This document shows positions 19,158-26,976 of a stretch of 64,000 nt of DNA, piece after piece. The notes under the pieces are model-generated. The model searched no databases. It had not been told where the DNA came from and saw only the letters and a list, made by a program, of their open reading frames with translations. Every line of letters starts with the position of its first letter. Within the stretch, counting starts at the first letter, position 1. A program made the position numbers and the translations under genes. Location: contig NZ_CP045994.1 of NCBI RefSeq assembly GCF_016899425.1, positions 1,612,001-1,676,000 of the forward strand, in the 5' to 3' direction. The DNA comes from Burkholderia sp. MS389. GTDB lineage: Bacteria; Pseudomonadota; Gammaproteobacteria; Burkholderiales; Burkholderiaceae.

Positions 19158-20843
19158 TCAGTTGAGCTGATAAGAGAACGCCGCGTTGATGCGCGGGCTG
19201 CGTGACGCGCTTTCGACCGGCGCATCGCCGACCGGTTTGGCGACGTTCAGATCGAGGCTGTAGTAGCGGCTGTCCGTGAGTCGCACGCCGATGCCGACCG
19301 ACGACATGCGATTCGGCGATGGCGTGCCCGCGTGCAGATACACGCGCGCCATGTCGTATGCGATGTACGGCGTGATCGATTTCAGATACGTCCAGCCCGG
19401 CGTGAAGCCGCGGTTGACTTCGAGCGACATCCCCCAGCCCGAGTCGCCCGACGTTTCACCCGGCTGATAGCCGAGCGCATAGCGGGTCGAGCCGAACGAG
19501 ATCTGCTCGGACGTCGGCAGCGAATCGGGACTGTATTGCCCGGTCAGCGACACCGACGTGCCGATGCGGAACGGCCATTCGTTCGTCTGCGTGAAGGTCG
19601 CGCCGGTTCGAACGAAGGTCAGCGAGATCGGGCTGTCCGCCGAGATCGTCGTCGTACCGATAGTCGTGTCCTGCGCTTTCGACGCGCCGAGGATGTTGAA
19701 GCCCTTCGCGACGTTGACGCTCAGCTTCTGCACCTGTTTCGGCTGGACGCTCGTGTAGTCGAGCTGCATCTGCAGCACGCGGACTTGCGAGCGCGTATCG
19801 ATGCTGTTGCCGTTGATTTTGCTCTGGTAACGGTCTTCGTTGTGCGACGCATAGCCAGACACGGTACCGAGCAGGCTACGCTGATTGTTCAGCAAGATCG
19901 GATAGGAGGCCGAAAGACCGAGCTTCTCGTTCTTGACCGTGCGCTCGACCGACGACGGCAGGCCGGGGTTGTCGGTCGGCTTGCCGCGATACGTGCTGGC
20001 ATCGAGGCGCGTGATGAGGCCGTTGCTGCCGATCGGCACCGCGCCGCTGAACGCGAAGTAGGTCTGCTTGTCGCGTCCCGGCGGCGCGAGCGCCGAGATG
20101 CTCAACTGCTCGCCGAACCGCGTGAGGCCGTTTTCGGTCGCGGTGATGAGGCCCTGGACGCCCGGGTGGTTGAAGTCGATCCCCGTGCTGACGTTGAACG
20201 GCTTGCGATCGACCGCGAGTTCGAGCGTCGTCGCGCCGTCGGTGGTTTGCGGCGGCGGCACGTTCGCCTTCACCGTGAGGCCCGGCAACAGCCCGAACGT
20301 GTTCACGTAACGCTCGAACGTCGCGCGGCGCAGCGGGCGATCGTCCGTGATGTGGGCAGCAATCGCGCGAATCTTGGGTTCCATCGCGCCGGGTTTGCCG
20401 GTGACCTTGACGTCCGACACATAGCCTTCCACCACCGTGATGCGCACGACGCCGTTCTCGAACGTCTGCGCGGGAACGAACGCGAACGACAGCGCGTAGC
20501 CGCGTTCCTGATACAGCTTCGTCACGCCGTTGGCGGTTTCGATCAGCTCGCCGATCGTGATGTCCTTGCCGACGAGCGGTGTGAAGCGGCGCGTGATTTC
20601 CTCGAACGGTATCGACTTCACGCCTTCGACCTGGAACGTCTTCGGCGTCAGGTGCCGCGACAGCAGCTCCTGCAATTGCGGCGCCTGCGGCGCGACCTGA
20701 ACGGTGACGTTCGGGCCCGTCTTCGGTGCGTTGATCTGGGGAAGGGAGTCGAGCGGGTTGCCGCCGACGCGCGTTTGCGCCTGTGCCGTGCCTGCTGCCG
20801 CGATGGCGAGCAGCATCATCCATCTGTCGAGTCTGGATTTCAT
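19158..20843 (-). CDS. TpsB/ShlB/FhaC-type outer-membrane transporter without a TpsA partner
   Basis: Two-partner-secretion type transporter. Started at 20843 (GAGGAAG upstream), giving 561 residues: signal peptide MLLAIAAAGTAQAQ, a Pro/Gln-rich helix-linker region, a POTRA_2 domain (FQVEGVKSIPFEEITRR; later FENGVVRITVVEGYVSDVKV), a second POTRA, then the ShlB 16-strand barrel with the conserved STRYALGYQPGE segment and a terminal strand ending in Phe-Ser-Tyr-Gln-Leu-Asn. No TPS-domain exoprotein is nearby. Instead it follows two collagen-like lipoprotein genes on the same strand, which makes those the best candidate clients. That pairing is inferred from context only. Confidence 0.88.
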   Translation of the reverse strand: MKSRLDRWMMLLAIAAAGTAQAQTRVGGNPLDSLPQINAPKTGPNVTVQVAPQAPQLQELLSRHLTPKTFQVEGVKSIPFEEITRRFTPLVGKDITIGELIETANGVTKLYQERGYALSFAFVPAQTFENGVVRITVVEGYVSDVKVTGKPGAMEPKIRAIAAHITDDRPLRRATFERYVNTFGLLPGLTVKANVPPPQTTDGATTLELAVDRKPFNVSTGIDFNHPGVQGLITATENGLTRFGEQLSISALAPPGRDKQTYFAFSGAVPIGSNGLITRLDASTYRGKPTDNPGLPSSVERTVKNEKLGLSASYPILLNNQRSLLGTVSGYASHNEDRYQSKINGNSIDTRSQVRVLQMQLDYTSVQPKQVQKLSVNVAKGFNILGASKAQDTTIGTTTISADSPISLTFVRTGATFTQTNEWPFRIGTSVSLTGQYSPDSLPTSEQISFGSTRYALGYQPGETSGDSGWGMSLEVNRGFTPGWTYLKSITPYIAYDMARVYLHAGTPSPNRMSSVGIGVRLTDSRYYSLDLNVAKPVGDAPVESASRSPRINAAFSYQLN

Positions 20844-20886
20844 TGTTCTTCCTCGTAGGCCTTGCTTTTCGTCTTCTTTGTAATGC

Positions 20887-20916
20887 CGGCGCGCGACACC
20901 CAGGTGTCGCGCGCCG
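20887..20916 (-). promoter_or_regulatory. Long perfect hairpin between collagen-like gene and tpsB-like gene
   Basis: CGGCGCGCGACACC (20887-20900) and its exact complement (20903-20916) form a 13-14 bp stem with a minimal loop. No T run follows on the minus strand, so it is probably an mRNA-stability or attenuation element rather than a full terminator. Confidence 0.55.
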
Positions 20917-20987
20917 CGTGCCGCCATGCCGGTTGTGTTCGTACGGCCGCGTCATTCGCTCCGGCTGCGATGACGCGACCGTCCTCC

Positions 20988-22328
20988 TTACTTGCCGACG
21001 CTACCCAGCGTACCCAGCAACCCCGTGACCGGTGCCAGCAGGCCCGTCGAACCGCTGCCCGACGATGCCGTACCCGACACGCTGCCGACCAGCGACGTGA
21101 CCGGCGCGAGCGGGCTCGAGCCCCCGGACCCTGCTGCACCGCCCACTGCTCCGGTGACAGTATTCAGCAAACCGGTGACGGGCGCGAGAGGGTTTGCACT
21201 GCCTGCGCCGCCCGTCGCGCCGCCGAGCGCGCCGGTGACCGTCGAGACGAGGCCCGTGACCGGTGCGAGCGGGCCGCTGCCCGAGCCGCCCGTTGCGCCG
21301 GTGAGCGAGCCGAGCGGTGTCGAACCGAGACCCGACAGCAGGCCGCCGAGCGGATTCGTCGAAGCGGAACCCGACGACGAGCCGTTCTGGACGGTTGCCG
21401 TCGAGCCGCCGACGAGGCTTGTGATCAGGCCGGGGATCGGTGCTGCGCCGTTCGGGCCGTTCGGATTGACGAGGCCGCCCGCGTTGGTCACGGTATTGCC
21501 GACCGCGGTCACGAGCTGACCGACGTCGCCGACGAGCGGCTGGCTCGACGTCCCGCCGACCTGCTTGCCGGCCGAGCTGATCGCGCCGCCGATCTGGCCG
21601 AGCAGGCCCGACACGGGTTGGCCGAGACCGGTCGTCGTGCCGACCTGCTGCGTGACCTGGCCGGCCGTGATCACGAGCGGCGTGATCGCCGAGCTGATCG
21701 GTTGCGTGACCTGCTGCACGGCGCCCGACGACAGCGTCGAGCCGATCGTCGTGCCGGCGGCCGTCAGGCCGTTGGCGACCGTGTCGAGCACGGTGCCGAC
21801 CGGCGTCGTGACCGGTGCGAGCGGCGCCAGCGGGCCCGCGCCCAGCGCCTTGACCGTCGAGCTCAGGCCGGACACCGTGTTGCTCGTCGCGCCGACGACG
21901 TTGCCGAGACCGGCGACCGTCGTGCCGACCGGATCTTTGATCGAGCCGGTCTGGCCGAGCCCGTTGCTCAACGCATCGGCGGCCGCGTCGATGATCGTGC
22001 CGGTGCTCGACACGGTGCTGCCGACGCCCTTCGTCACGCCGTCGCCGAGGCCCGGCAGGCTGACGTTCCCGATGGTGCTGCCAAGGTCGGTGGCGGTTTG
22101 GCCGAGCGTGCTGACGGCGCCCTTGGTACCGGTCGTCGTGCCGCTGGTGCCGCTCGTCCCGCTGGTACCGCTCGTGCCACTGGTGCCGCTCGTCCCGCTG
22201 GTGCTGCCGCTCGGCGGCGCGCTGACGCTGTTGCCGCCGCACGCGGCGAGCAGGCAGGCCGTCGCGAAAACGGTAAGGGGTACGCGCCATTGGCGCAGGG
22301 TGGTCGTCGTGTTGGAACGCTGGGACAT
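20988..22328 (-). CDS. Collagen-like repeat lipoprotein (shorter paralogue)
   Basis: Exported lipoprotein of 446 residues; lipobox LAAC with Cys30 and Gly at +2, so outer-membrane sorting is expected. Next comes a Gly-X-Y tract of about six Gly-Thr-Ser triplets, then a low-complexity body of Gly, Thr, Val, Leu and Ser with recurring LG..V/PLAPVTGL units, and no Cys. Its last third carries four degenerate copies of the 26-residue repeat PLAPVTGLVSTVTGALGG seen in the upstream neighbour, so the two are paralogues. Family role: Burkholderia collagen-like proteins are proposed surface adhesins. It lies 40 bases after its paralogue and 144 bases before the tpsB-like gene. Confidence 0.82.
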   Translation of the reverse strand: MSQRSNTTTTLRQWRVPLTVFATACLLAACGGNSVSAPPSGSTSGTSGTSGTSGTSGTSGTSGTTTGTKGAVSTLGQTATDLGSTIGNVSLPGLGDGVTKGVGSTVSSTGTIIDAAADALSNGLGQTGSIKDPVGTTVAGLGNVVGATSNTVSGLSSTVKALGAGPLAPLAPVTTPVGTVLDTVANGLTAAGTTIGSTLSSGAVQQVTQPISSAITPLVITAGQVTQQVGTTTGLGQPVSGLLGQIGGAISSAGKQVGGTSSQPLVGDVGQLVTAVGNTVTNAGGLVNPNGPNGAAPIPGLITSLVGGSTATVQNGSSSGSASTNPLGGLLSGLGSTPLGSLTGATGGSGSGPLAPVTGLVSTVTGALGGATGGAGSANPLAPVTGLLNTVTGAVGGAAGSGGSSPLAPVTSLVGSVSGTASSGSGSTGLLAPVTGLLGTLGSVGK

Positions 22329-22368
22329 GATGGACTCCTCGCTGTCTTGTCGATGAATGGATGTCGGA

Positions 22369-24039
22369 TTACTTGTGCGTGCCGCCGAGCAAGCCGCCGA
22401 TCAGCGACGTGACGGGTGCGAGCAGGTTCGTGCCGGAGCCGGAGCTCGTGACGGCACCCGTGCCGCCGCTCAGCGCCGGCGCGCCGACGGTGCTGGTGGC
22501 TGCGGGGACCGGCGCTGCAATCGGATTGCCGCCGCCCGTTACGCCGCCGAGTGCGCCGGTGACCGCGGAGACGAGGCCCGTCACCGGGGCGAGCGGGCTG
22601 CCGCTGCCGCCTGCCGCACCGCCGAGCGCGCCCGTCACGGTGGAGACCAAGCCGGTGACGGGTGCGAGCGGGCTGCCGCCCGCGCCGCCCGCCACACCGC
22701 CGAGCGCGCCGGTGACAGTGGAGACCAGGCCGGCGACCGGAGCCAGCGGGCCGCCACCTGCGCCGCCTGCGGCGCCGCCGAGCGCGCCGGTGACGGTGGA
22801 GACGAGGCCGGTGACCGGAGCCAGCGGGCCGCCGCCTGCGCCGCCTGCGGCGCCGCCGAGCGCGCCGGTGACGGTGGAGACGAGGCCGGTAACCGGAGCC
22901 AGCGGGCCGCCGCTCGTGCCGCCTGCTGCACCGCCCAGACCGCCGACGGTGCCGAGGAGGCCGGCGAGCGGCGCGAGCGGATTCGTCACGCCGCCCGTGC
23001 CACCTGTGAGCAGGCCGCCGACGGCCTTCACGGTGTTGCCCGTCGACGAGACGGTGCCGCCGAGGCCCGTGGTGACCGGGTTGCCGCCCGTCGATGCGAT
23101 CAGCGCGCCGGCCTGGTTCAGCCCGTTGCCGATCGTGCCGAGCAGCGTGTTGACCGGTGCGCCGAGGCCGGTTGCCGCGCCGATCGTCTGCGTCGTCTGG
23201 CCGACCATCGTCGTGATCGGCGTGATGGCCGAGCTGACCGTTTGCGTGACTTGCTGGATCGGGCCGGTCGACAGCGCGTTGGTGAGCGTGGTGCCGCCGT
23301 TCGACACGGCGCCGCCGAGCGTCGATACGAGGCCGCCGACGGCGCCCGTGACCGGCGCGAGCGGCGACAGCGGGCCGCTGCCGAGGCTCGTGACCAGATT
23401 GCCGGTTTGCGTGACTGCGCCGCCGAGCTGATTGACCACGCCGCCGGTGCTGGCGACCGTGGTGCCGACCGGATCCTTCGTCGCGCCGAGCTGGCCGAGG
23501 CCGCTGCCGAGGCCATTGCCCAGCGCGGTGACCGCGCCGCCTACGCTTTGCACGATGCCGCCCGCGGCTTGCGTGGTGCCCGGATTGACGCCCGGCAGCG
23601 ACTGGCCGGCGATGACGGTGCCGAGACCCGAGACGGCGCCGCCGAGCCCCGTGGGGATCGTGCTGGCTTGTGCGAGGACAGTTCCCACGGCGTTCGACGA
23701 GACACCCGAGGTGCCGGACGTACCGCTCGTACCCGAAGTTCCGCTGGTGCCGGACGTGCCGCTCGTACCCGAAGTTCCGCTGGTGCCGGAGGTACCGCTC
23801 GTGCCGCTCGTACCCGAGGTCCCGCTGGTGCCGGAGGTGCCGCTCGTACCCGAGGTGCCGCTCGTGCCGTTGCCGCCCGACGTGGAGATCGTATCGCCGC
23901 CGCCCGAGCTGGAACCGCCGCCGAGGCCCTGGCTGATGGAGCCGGAGCCGCCGCACGCGGAGAGGGAGAGCATGGCTGCAACGGTGGCCGCGATCAGAGT
24001 CGTCCGGAACACGCCATGAGGGATAACCTTAATGTCCAT
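22369..24039 (-). CDS. Collagen-like repeat lipoprotein (longer paralogue)
   Basis: 556-residue lipoprotein; signal with lipobox LSAC (Cys29), a Gly/Ser-rich spacer, then about 17-18 uninterrupted Gly-Thr-Ser triplets, the Gly-X-Y pattern needed for a collagen-like triple helix. A long body aligns by eye with the shorter paralogue (QQVTQ.ISSAITPL, GTVLDTVANGL/GTTLTNALSTG). Near the C-terminus are five close copies of a 26-residue unit, PLAPVTGLVSTVTGALGG plus Gly/Ala. It is the first gene of the leftward unit and faces the flp gene across a 674-base spacer. Prokaryotic collagens usually lack hydroxyproline; helix formation here is inferred. Confidence 0.82.
   Translation of the reverse strand: MDIKVIPHGVFRTTLIAATVAAMLSLSACGGSGSISQGLGGGSSSGGGDTISTSGGNGTSGTSGTSGTSGTSGTSGTSGTSGTSGTSGTSGTSGTSGTSGTSGTSGTSGTSGVSSNAVGTVLAQASTIPTGLGGAVSGLGTVIAGQSLPGVNPGTTQAAGGIVQSVGGAVTALGNGLGSGLGQLGATKDPVGTTVASTGGVVNQLGGAVTQTGNLVTSLGSGPLSPLAPVTGAVGGLVSTLGGAVSNGGTTLTNALSTGPIQQVTQTVSSAITPITTMVGQTTQTIGAATGLGAPVNTLLGTIGNGLNQAGALIASTGGNPVTTGLGGTVSSTGNTVKAVGGLLTGGTGGVTNPLAPLAGLLGTVGGLGGAAGGTSGGPLAPVTGLVSTVTGALGGAAGGAGGGPLAPVTGLVSTVTGALGGAAGGAGGGPLAPVAGLVSTVTGALGGVAGGAGGSPLAPVTGLVSTVTGALGGAAGGSGSPLAPVTGLVSAVTGALGGVTGGGNPIAAPVPAATSTVGAPALSGGTGAVTSSGSGTNLLAPVTSLIGGLLGGTHK
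22530..22930 (-). repeat. Tandem 78-bp coding repeat (about 5 copies)
   Basis: In-frame repeats of 78 bases inside the longer collagen-like gene, each coding PLAPVTGLVSTVTGALGG plus a Gly/Ala linker. Copies 1-3 are nearly identical in DNA; copies 4-5 differ more. Degenerate relatives occur in the downstream paralogue (about 21000-21290). Such arrays can expand or contract by recombination without shifting frame. Confidence 0.85.
23710..23878 (-). repeat. Nine-base microsatellite coding Gly-Thr-Ser triplets
   Basis: About 17-18 tandem 9-base units (forms such as gtgccgctc, gtacccgaa and gttccgctg on the plus strand) with a higher-order four-unit period in part. Each unit codes one Gly-Thr-Ser triplet, so copy-number change alters the collagen-like stalk length in frame. 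A shorter six-unit tract lies in the paralogue at about 22140-22200. Confidence 0.88.
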
Positions 24040-24713
24040 TTCTTCCTCGCATTAAAAATGTGTTGTGAACTGCGTTGTGTTGAGTGGTGCGAGGACTACT
24101 CTGCAACTGTCGTGCCATTTCGAGGCCCGACGGTTCGACAACCGGTTTTAAACGAGGCAATTCCTTGTCGGAAAAGGAAGTCGCGGGAATTGAAAGATTG
24201 TTGAATCTGTTTAAAAGCAGATGAATGAGAACGGTTTCGGCCGTTTCGTAACGTAACGTCACAACATTGGCGTTACGCGTGCGGCGTAACGTGGGCCCCG
24301 CGCAGGCTTGGTGGACACGGCAATGGTTTTACTGATGGATTAGGTGTGCACATCTAACCTATCGTAAATCCTATGTGTAAGTCGTACCGAAACGCCGTAC
24401 AAATACGTCGTGCTCCTGGTCTTTTTTTCCGTCAGAGCGGTTAAAAGAGGTTGGAATTTAAATAGGAACGGATATAGAATCGGGAGCAGATGTAAGGAAA
24501 TGTACGGTTCGGTACACTACGTTCGAGGAGGAGCGCTATCGCGAATGTTAACTTGCATCAAATCGTGAGCAATGCCCTTCGGGGCGACCTATAAAGAAAG
24601 CGCACCCGGTTGACGTTACAGCAGATGTGACGAACGGTTGGGGCAAACGGCCAGAATGCGGGGATGTATACGTATAAAGGCCAGAAAACGTAAATACAGG
24701 CACGAGGAATAAA
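24040..24713. promoter_or_regulatory. 674-base divergent regulatory region between collagen-like genes and flp
   Basis: No gene is seen here and the region is clearly more AT-rich than its surroundings. It holds several repeated elements: CGTAACG or CGTTACG heptamers at 24247, 24252, 24271 and 24285; GTACCGAAACGCCGTACA at 24384-24401; and TGTACGGTTCGGTACA at 24501-24516, which in reverse complement resembles the previous site with two fewer bases. I found no convincing sigma-54 -24/-12 pair before flp. A TATAAA lies at about 24591. Both transcription units presumably start here. Confidence 0.6.
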
Positions 24714-24884
24714 ATGAAAGCAATCATCAAGCGTTTCCTTAAGGAAGAAGACGGGGTTACCGCAGTCGAGTATGGCCTCATCGCAGGGCTGATCGCCGTT
24801 GCTCTCGTCACTGCCGTTGGCACGTTGACGGGCGGCATTTCCGGGGCGTTCAGCTACATCGCGAACCAGCTACCGAAGGCATAA
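24714..24884 (+). CDS. flp: Flp-type IVb pilin prepilin
   Basis: Structural pilin of the Tad pilus, 56 residues. Sequence starts MKAIIKRFLKEEDG, and the prepilin peptidase should cut after that Gly; the mature chain begins VTAVEYGLIAGLIAV with the conserved Glu5 and Tyr6 of Flp pilins, followed by one hydrophobic helix and a short polar tail (AFSYIANQLPKA). CGAGGAAT lies before the ATG. It is the first gene of the tad locus, followed by a stable hairpin and the prepilin peptidase gene. The size and motif make the call secure. Confidence 0.96.
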   Translation: MKAIIKRFLKEEDGVTAVEYGLIAGLIAVALVTAVGTLTGGISGAFSYIANQLPKA

Positions 24885-24919
24885 CGAACGAGCTTTTGCT
24901 CATTTCCCTGTTGTCAGGG

Positions 24920-24945
24920 GCGCGGATTGCTTCGGCAATCCGCGC
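24920..24945 (+). promoter_or_regulatory. Hairpin between flp and the prepilin peptidase gene
   Basis: Perfect 11-bp stem gcgcggattgc / gcaatccgcgc with TTCG tetraloop, 35 bases after the flp stop. Only GGTAAGTTTT follows, so termination may be partial. It would yield abundant short flp mRNA over the rest of the operon. Confidence 0.7.
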
Positions 24946-24971
24946 GGTAAGTTTTGCCGTTCGGGGCGCAA

Positions 24972-25466
24972 ATGATCCTGCTAACTGGCGTCGGGGTTTT
25001 CCTCGCGTGGGCGACGCTCGTCGCGCTTGAGGACATCCGGCATAGGCGCATACCGAATTCACTGGTGATCGGTGGGTTCGTATCCGCATTTGTGCTCGCC
25101 GGACATAATCCATTAGGCATATCCGTGAATCAGGCGCTCATTGGCGTACTGGTCGGCTTTCTCGGTCTTTTCCCGTTTTTCGTGCTGCGCGTCATGGGCG
25201 CAGCAGACGTCAAGGTATTCGCGGTGCTGGGCGCGTGGTGCGGCCCGCAAGCATTGCTGTGGCTCTGGATCGTCGCAAGCCTGCTGGCATTCGCGCATGC
25301 GGGCATGCTGGTCTTCTCCACCCGTACGCCGGTGTCGGCCCTGTGGCAGCGGCGTTCCCCGACGATGCAGATCGCCGGTTTCCGGGCCTCGCCGTATGCC
25401 GCGTTTCTCGTGATCCCCGCGGCCCTGTGGTGCCTGTACCGGATCGCGACCGGGGGAGTGCAATGA
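24972..25466 (+). CDS. tadV: Type IV prepilin peptidase TadV/CpaA
   Basis: Aspartic prepilin peptidase (A24 family) that removes the leader of Flp and of the TadE/TadG pseudopilins. The ATG at 24972 gives 164 residues; an upstream TTG in frame has no better signal. Hydrophobic throughout with about five or six membrane segments. The two active-site aspartates appear in LEDIRHRRIPN and in GAADVKVFAVLG, the GxxD-type motif of the short CpaA class. The stop overlaps the tadE start (ATGA), so the two are translationally coupled. Confidence 0.93.
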   Translation: MILLTGVGVFLAWATLVALEDIRHRRIPNSLVIGGFVSAFVLAGHNPLGISVNQALIGVLVGFLGLFPFFVLRVMGAADVKVFAVLGAWCGPQALLWLWIVASLLAFAHAGMLVFSTRTPVSALWQRRSPTMQIAGFRASPYAAFLVIPAALWCLYRIATGGVQ

Positions 25467-25957
25467 CGGCGGTTCGTCCGGCATCCGGGACGCGGCGGCG
25501 CGAGCGTGGCGCGACGGCGATCGAATTTGCGCTGATGCTCCCGGTGTTTTTCCTGATCCTGTACGCGATCATCACGTACGGGATGATCTTCGCGGCCCAG
25601 CAAAATCTGACGCTTGCCGCAACGGAAGGCGCGCGCGCCGCGTTGAACTATCAGCAGGTCGGTGCGGCCGCATCGGTGCAGGCAGCGCAGCAAGCCGCGC
25701 TGGCGGCGCGGGCCCAGGCCGCATGCACGGCCGCGACGAACCTGACCACCTGGCTGAAAGGGTCGACATGCTCGCCCACGCAGCAAGGTAACTGTTCGTA
25801 CGACGCGACGATGCTGTGCGTCCAGATCACGCTGACCTACCCGTACGCGCAGAGCCCGCTGATTCCGTCGTTCCCGCTGCTCGGTTCGCTGTTGCCGGTG
25901 CCGTCGACACTCACCGGAACCGCGATGGTGCAGATCAGCCCGGTCAACATCATATAG
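25463..25957 (+). CDS. tadE: TadE-like pseudopilin
   Basis: Minor pilin-like protein of the Tad apparatus, 164 residues. The TadE motif is clear: RRRERGATAIEFALMLPVFFLILYAIITYG, with Glu at the +5-like position and one transmembrane helix, and four Cys residues (CTAAT, STC, GNC, LCV) that may form periplasmic disulfides. The start at 25463 overlaps the tadV stop by four bases. Expected to be cut by TadV after Gly in ERGATAIEF. Next gene cpaB starts 94 bases on. Confidence 0.9.
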   Translation: MTAVRPASGTRRRERGATAIEFALMLPVFFLILYAIITYGMIFAAQQNLTLAATEGARAALNYQQVGAAASVQAAQQAALAARAQAACTAATNLTTWLKGSTCSPTQQGNCSYDATMLCVQITLTYPYAQSPLIPSFPLLGSLLPVPSTLTGTAMVQISPVNII

Positions 25958-26051
25958 ACGGCGGCGACGGCGCCGTGCCGGTCGAGGGCGCCCGGTCGGC
26001 GACGTCGCGCGGAGAATTCAATCGTGAGTAGCGGGGAAGCATAACAACACC

Positions 26052-26954
26052 ATGGCCAACAACCTGACGAAGATCATCGCGGGCTTGCTGATCGCGATCG
26101 CGATCCTGCTCGGCATCTATGCGTGGATGCTCGGTCGCAAGCCGGCCGACGTCGCGCCGGTTGCGTCGACGGTCGCGACGCAGAGCGTGCCGGTCGTCGT
26201 GACGACGCGGCAACTGCAAGCCGGCCAGCCGATTCCGGCCGATGCGCTGAAGGTCCAGCAGTCGAGCGCCGCTCCGCAGGGGGCGTTCGCCGATCCGCTG
26301 CAACTGGTCGGCCGCATTCCGGCAGCGGACATTCCCGCGCAGGCGGCCGTCGTCGGGAGCGCATTGTCGTCCGGCCTCGCCGAGCAGATTGCACCGGGAG
26401 AGCGCGCCGTGGCGATCAAGGTCGACGAGACCAACGCGGTTGGCAACCGCGTGCGGCCGGGCAACTATGTCGACGTGTTCGTGAATCTGAAGCGCGACGG
26501 GACCGGCGTGGCGATCGGCGGGACGTCGACGGCCGAGATCGTGAATACTCAGGCGCGGCTGCTGATGTCGAAGGTCCGCGTGCTGTCGTTCGGCGATGCG
26601 ACGACCGAGCGGGACAGCTCGAACGGCTCGGTGATCGGCACGCGGACCGCGGTGCTGGCCGTGCCCACGGCGCAGGTCGACGCGCTGACGCTCGCCGAGC
26701 AGAGCGGCCGGCTCGTGCTCGCGCTGCGTAGTCCGCGCGACGACGACGTCGCGGCGCAAACCGTCGCCGTTCGCGTCGGCGACGACAAGAGTCCGTCGGC
26801 GCTTGCCGCGGCCGGCATGGTGCTGGGCGAGTTGTCGAAGAGCGCGACGACGGCGCCGGCCCCGCGTGCGGCGCCACGGGTGGTCGCGCGGCATCCGAGC
26901 GGCGGCAGCATCGAAGTCATTCGGGGTGGGCGGACCGAAACGGTCGCTTATTGA
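26052..26954 (+). CDS. cpaB: Flp pilus assembly protein CpaB/RcpC
   Basis: Periplasmic component anchored in the inner membrane, thought to work with the secretin. 300 residues: one N-terminal membrane helix (IIAGLLIAIAILLGIYAWML), a SAF domain (VVVTTRQLQAGQPIPADAL), then the CpaB/RcpC region (AVAIKVDETNAVGNRVRPG, later YVDVFVNLK), ending in a Pro/Arg-rich tail. It is followed 22 bases later by the secretin gene, the usual tad order. Confidence 0.92.
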   Translation: MANNLTKIIAGLLIAIAILLGIYAWMLGRKPADVAPVASTVATQSVPVVVTTRQLQAGQPIPADALKVQQSSAAPQGAFADPLQLVGRIPAADIPAQAAVVGSALSSGLAEQIAPGERAVAIKVDETNAVGNRVRPGNYVDVFVNLKRDGTGVAIGGTSTAEIVNTQARLLMSKVRVLSFGDATTERDSSNGSVIGTRTAVLAVPTAQVDALTLAEQSGRLVLALRSPRDDDVAAQTVAVRVGDDKSPSALAAAGMVLGELSKSATTAPAPRAAPRVVARHPSGGSIEVIRGGRTETVAY

Positions 26955-26976
26955 GCGGGACGAAGACGGCAAAACA

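Noticed and set aside
22530..22930. Regular repeats that could look like a CRISPR array
   Set aside because: The repeats are contiguous, coding, in frame and without spacers; no cas genes are present.
24300..24713. Sigma-54 promoter in front of flp, expected from the nearby activator
   Set aside because: I looked for GG-N10-GC with TGGCAC/TTGC context by eye and found no acceptable match.
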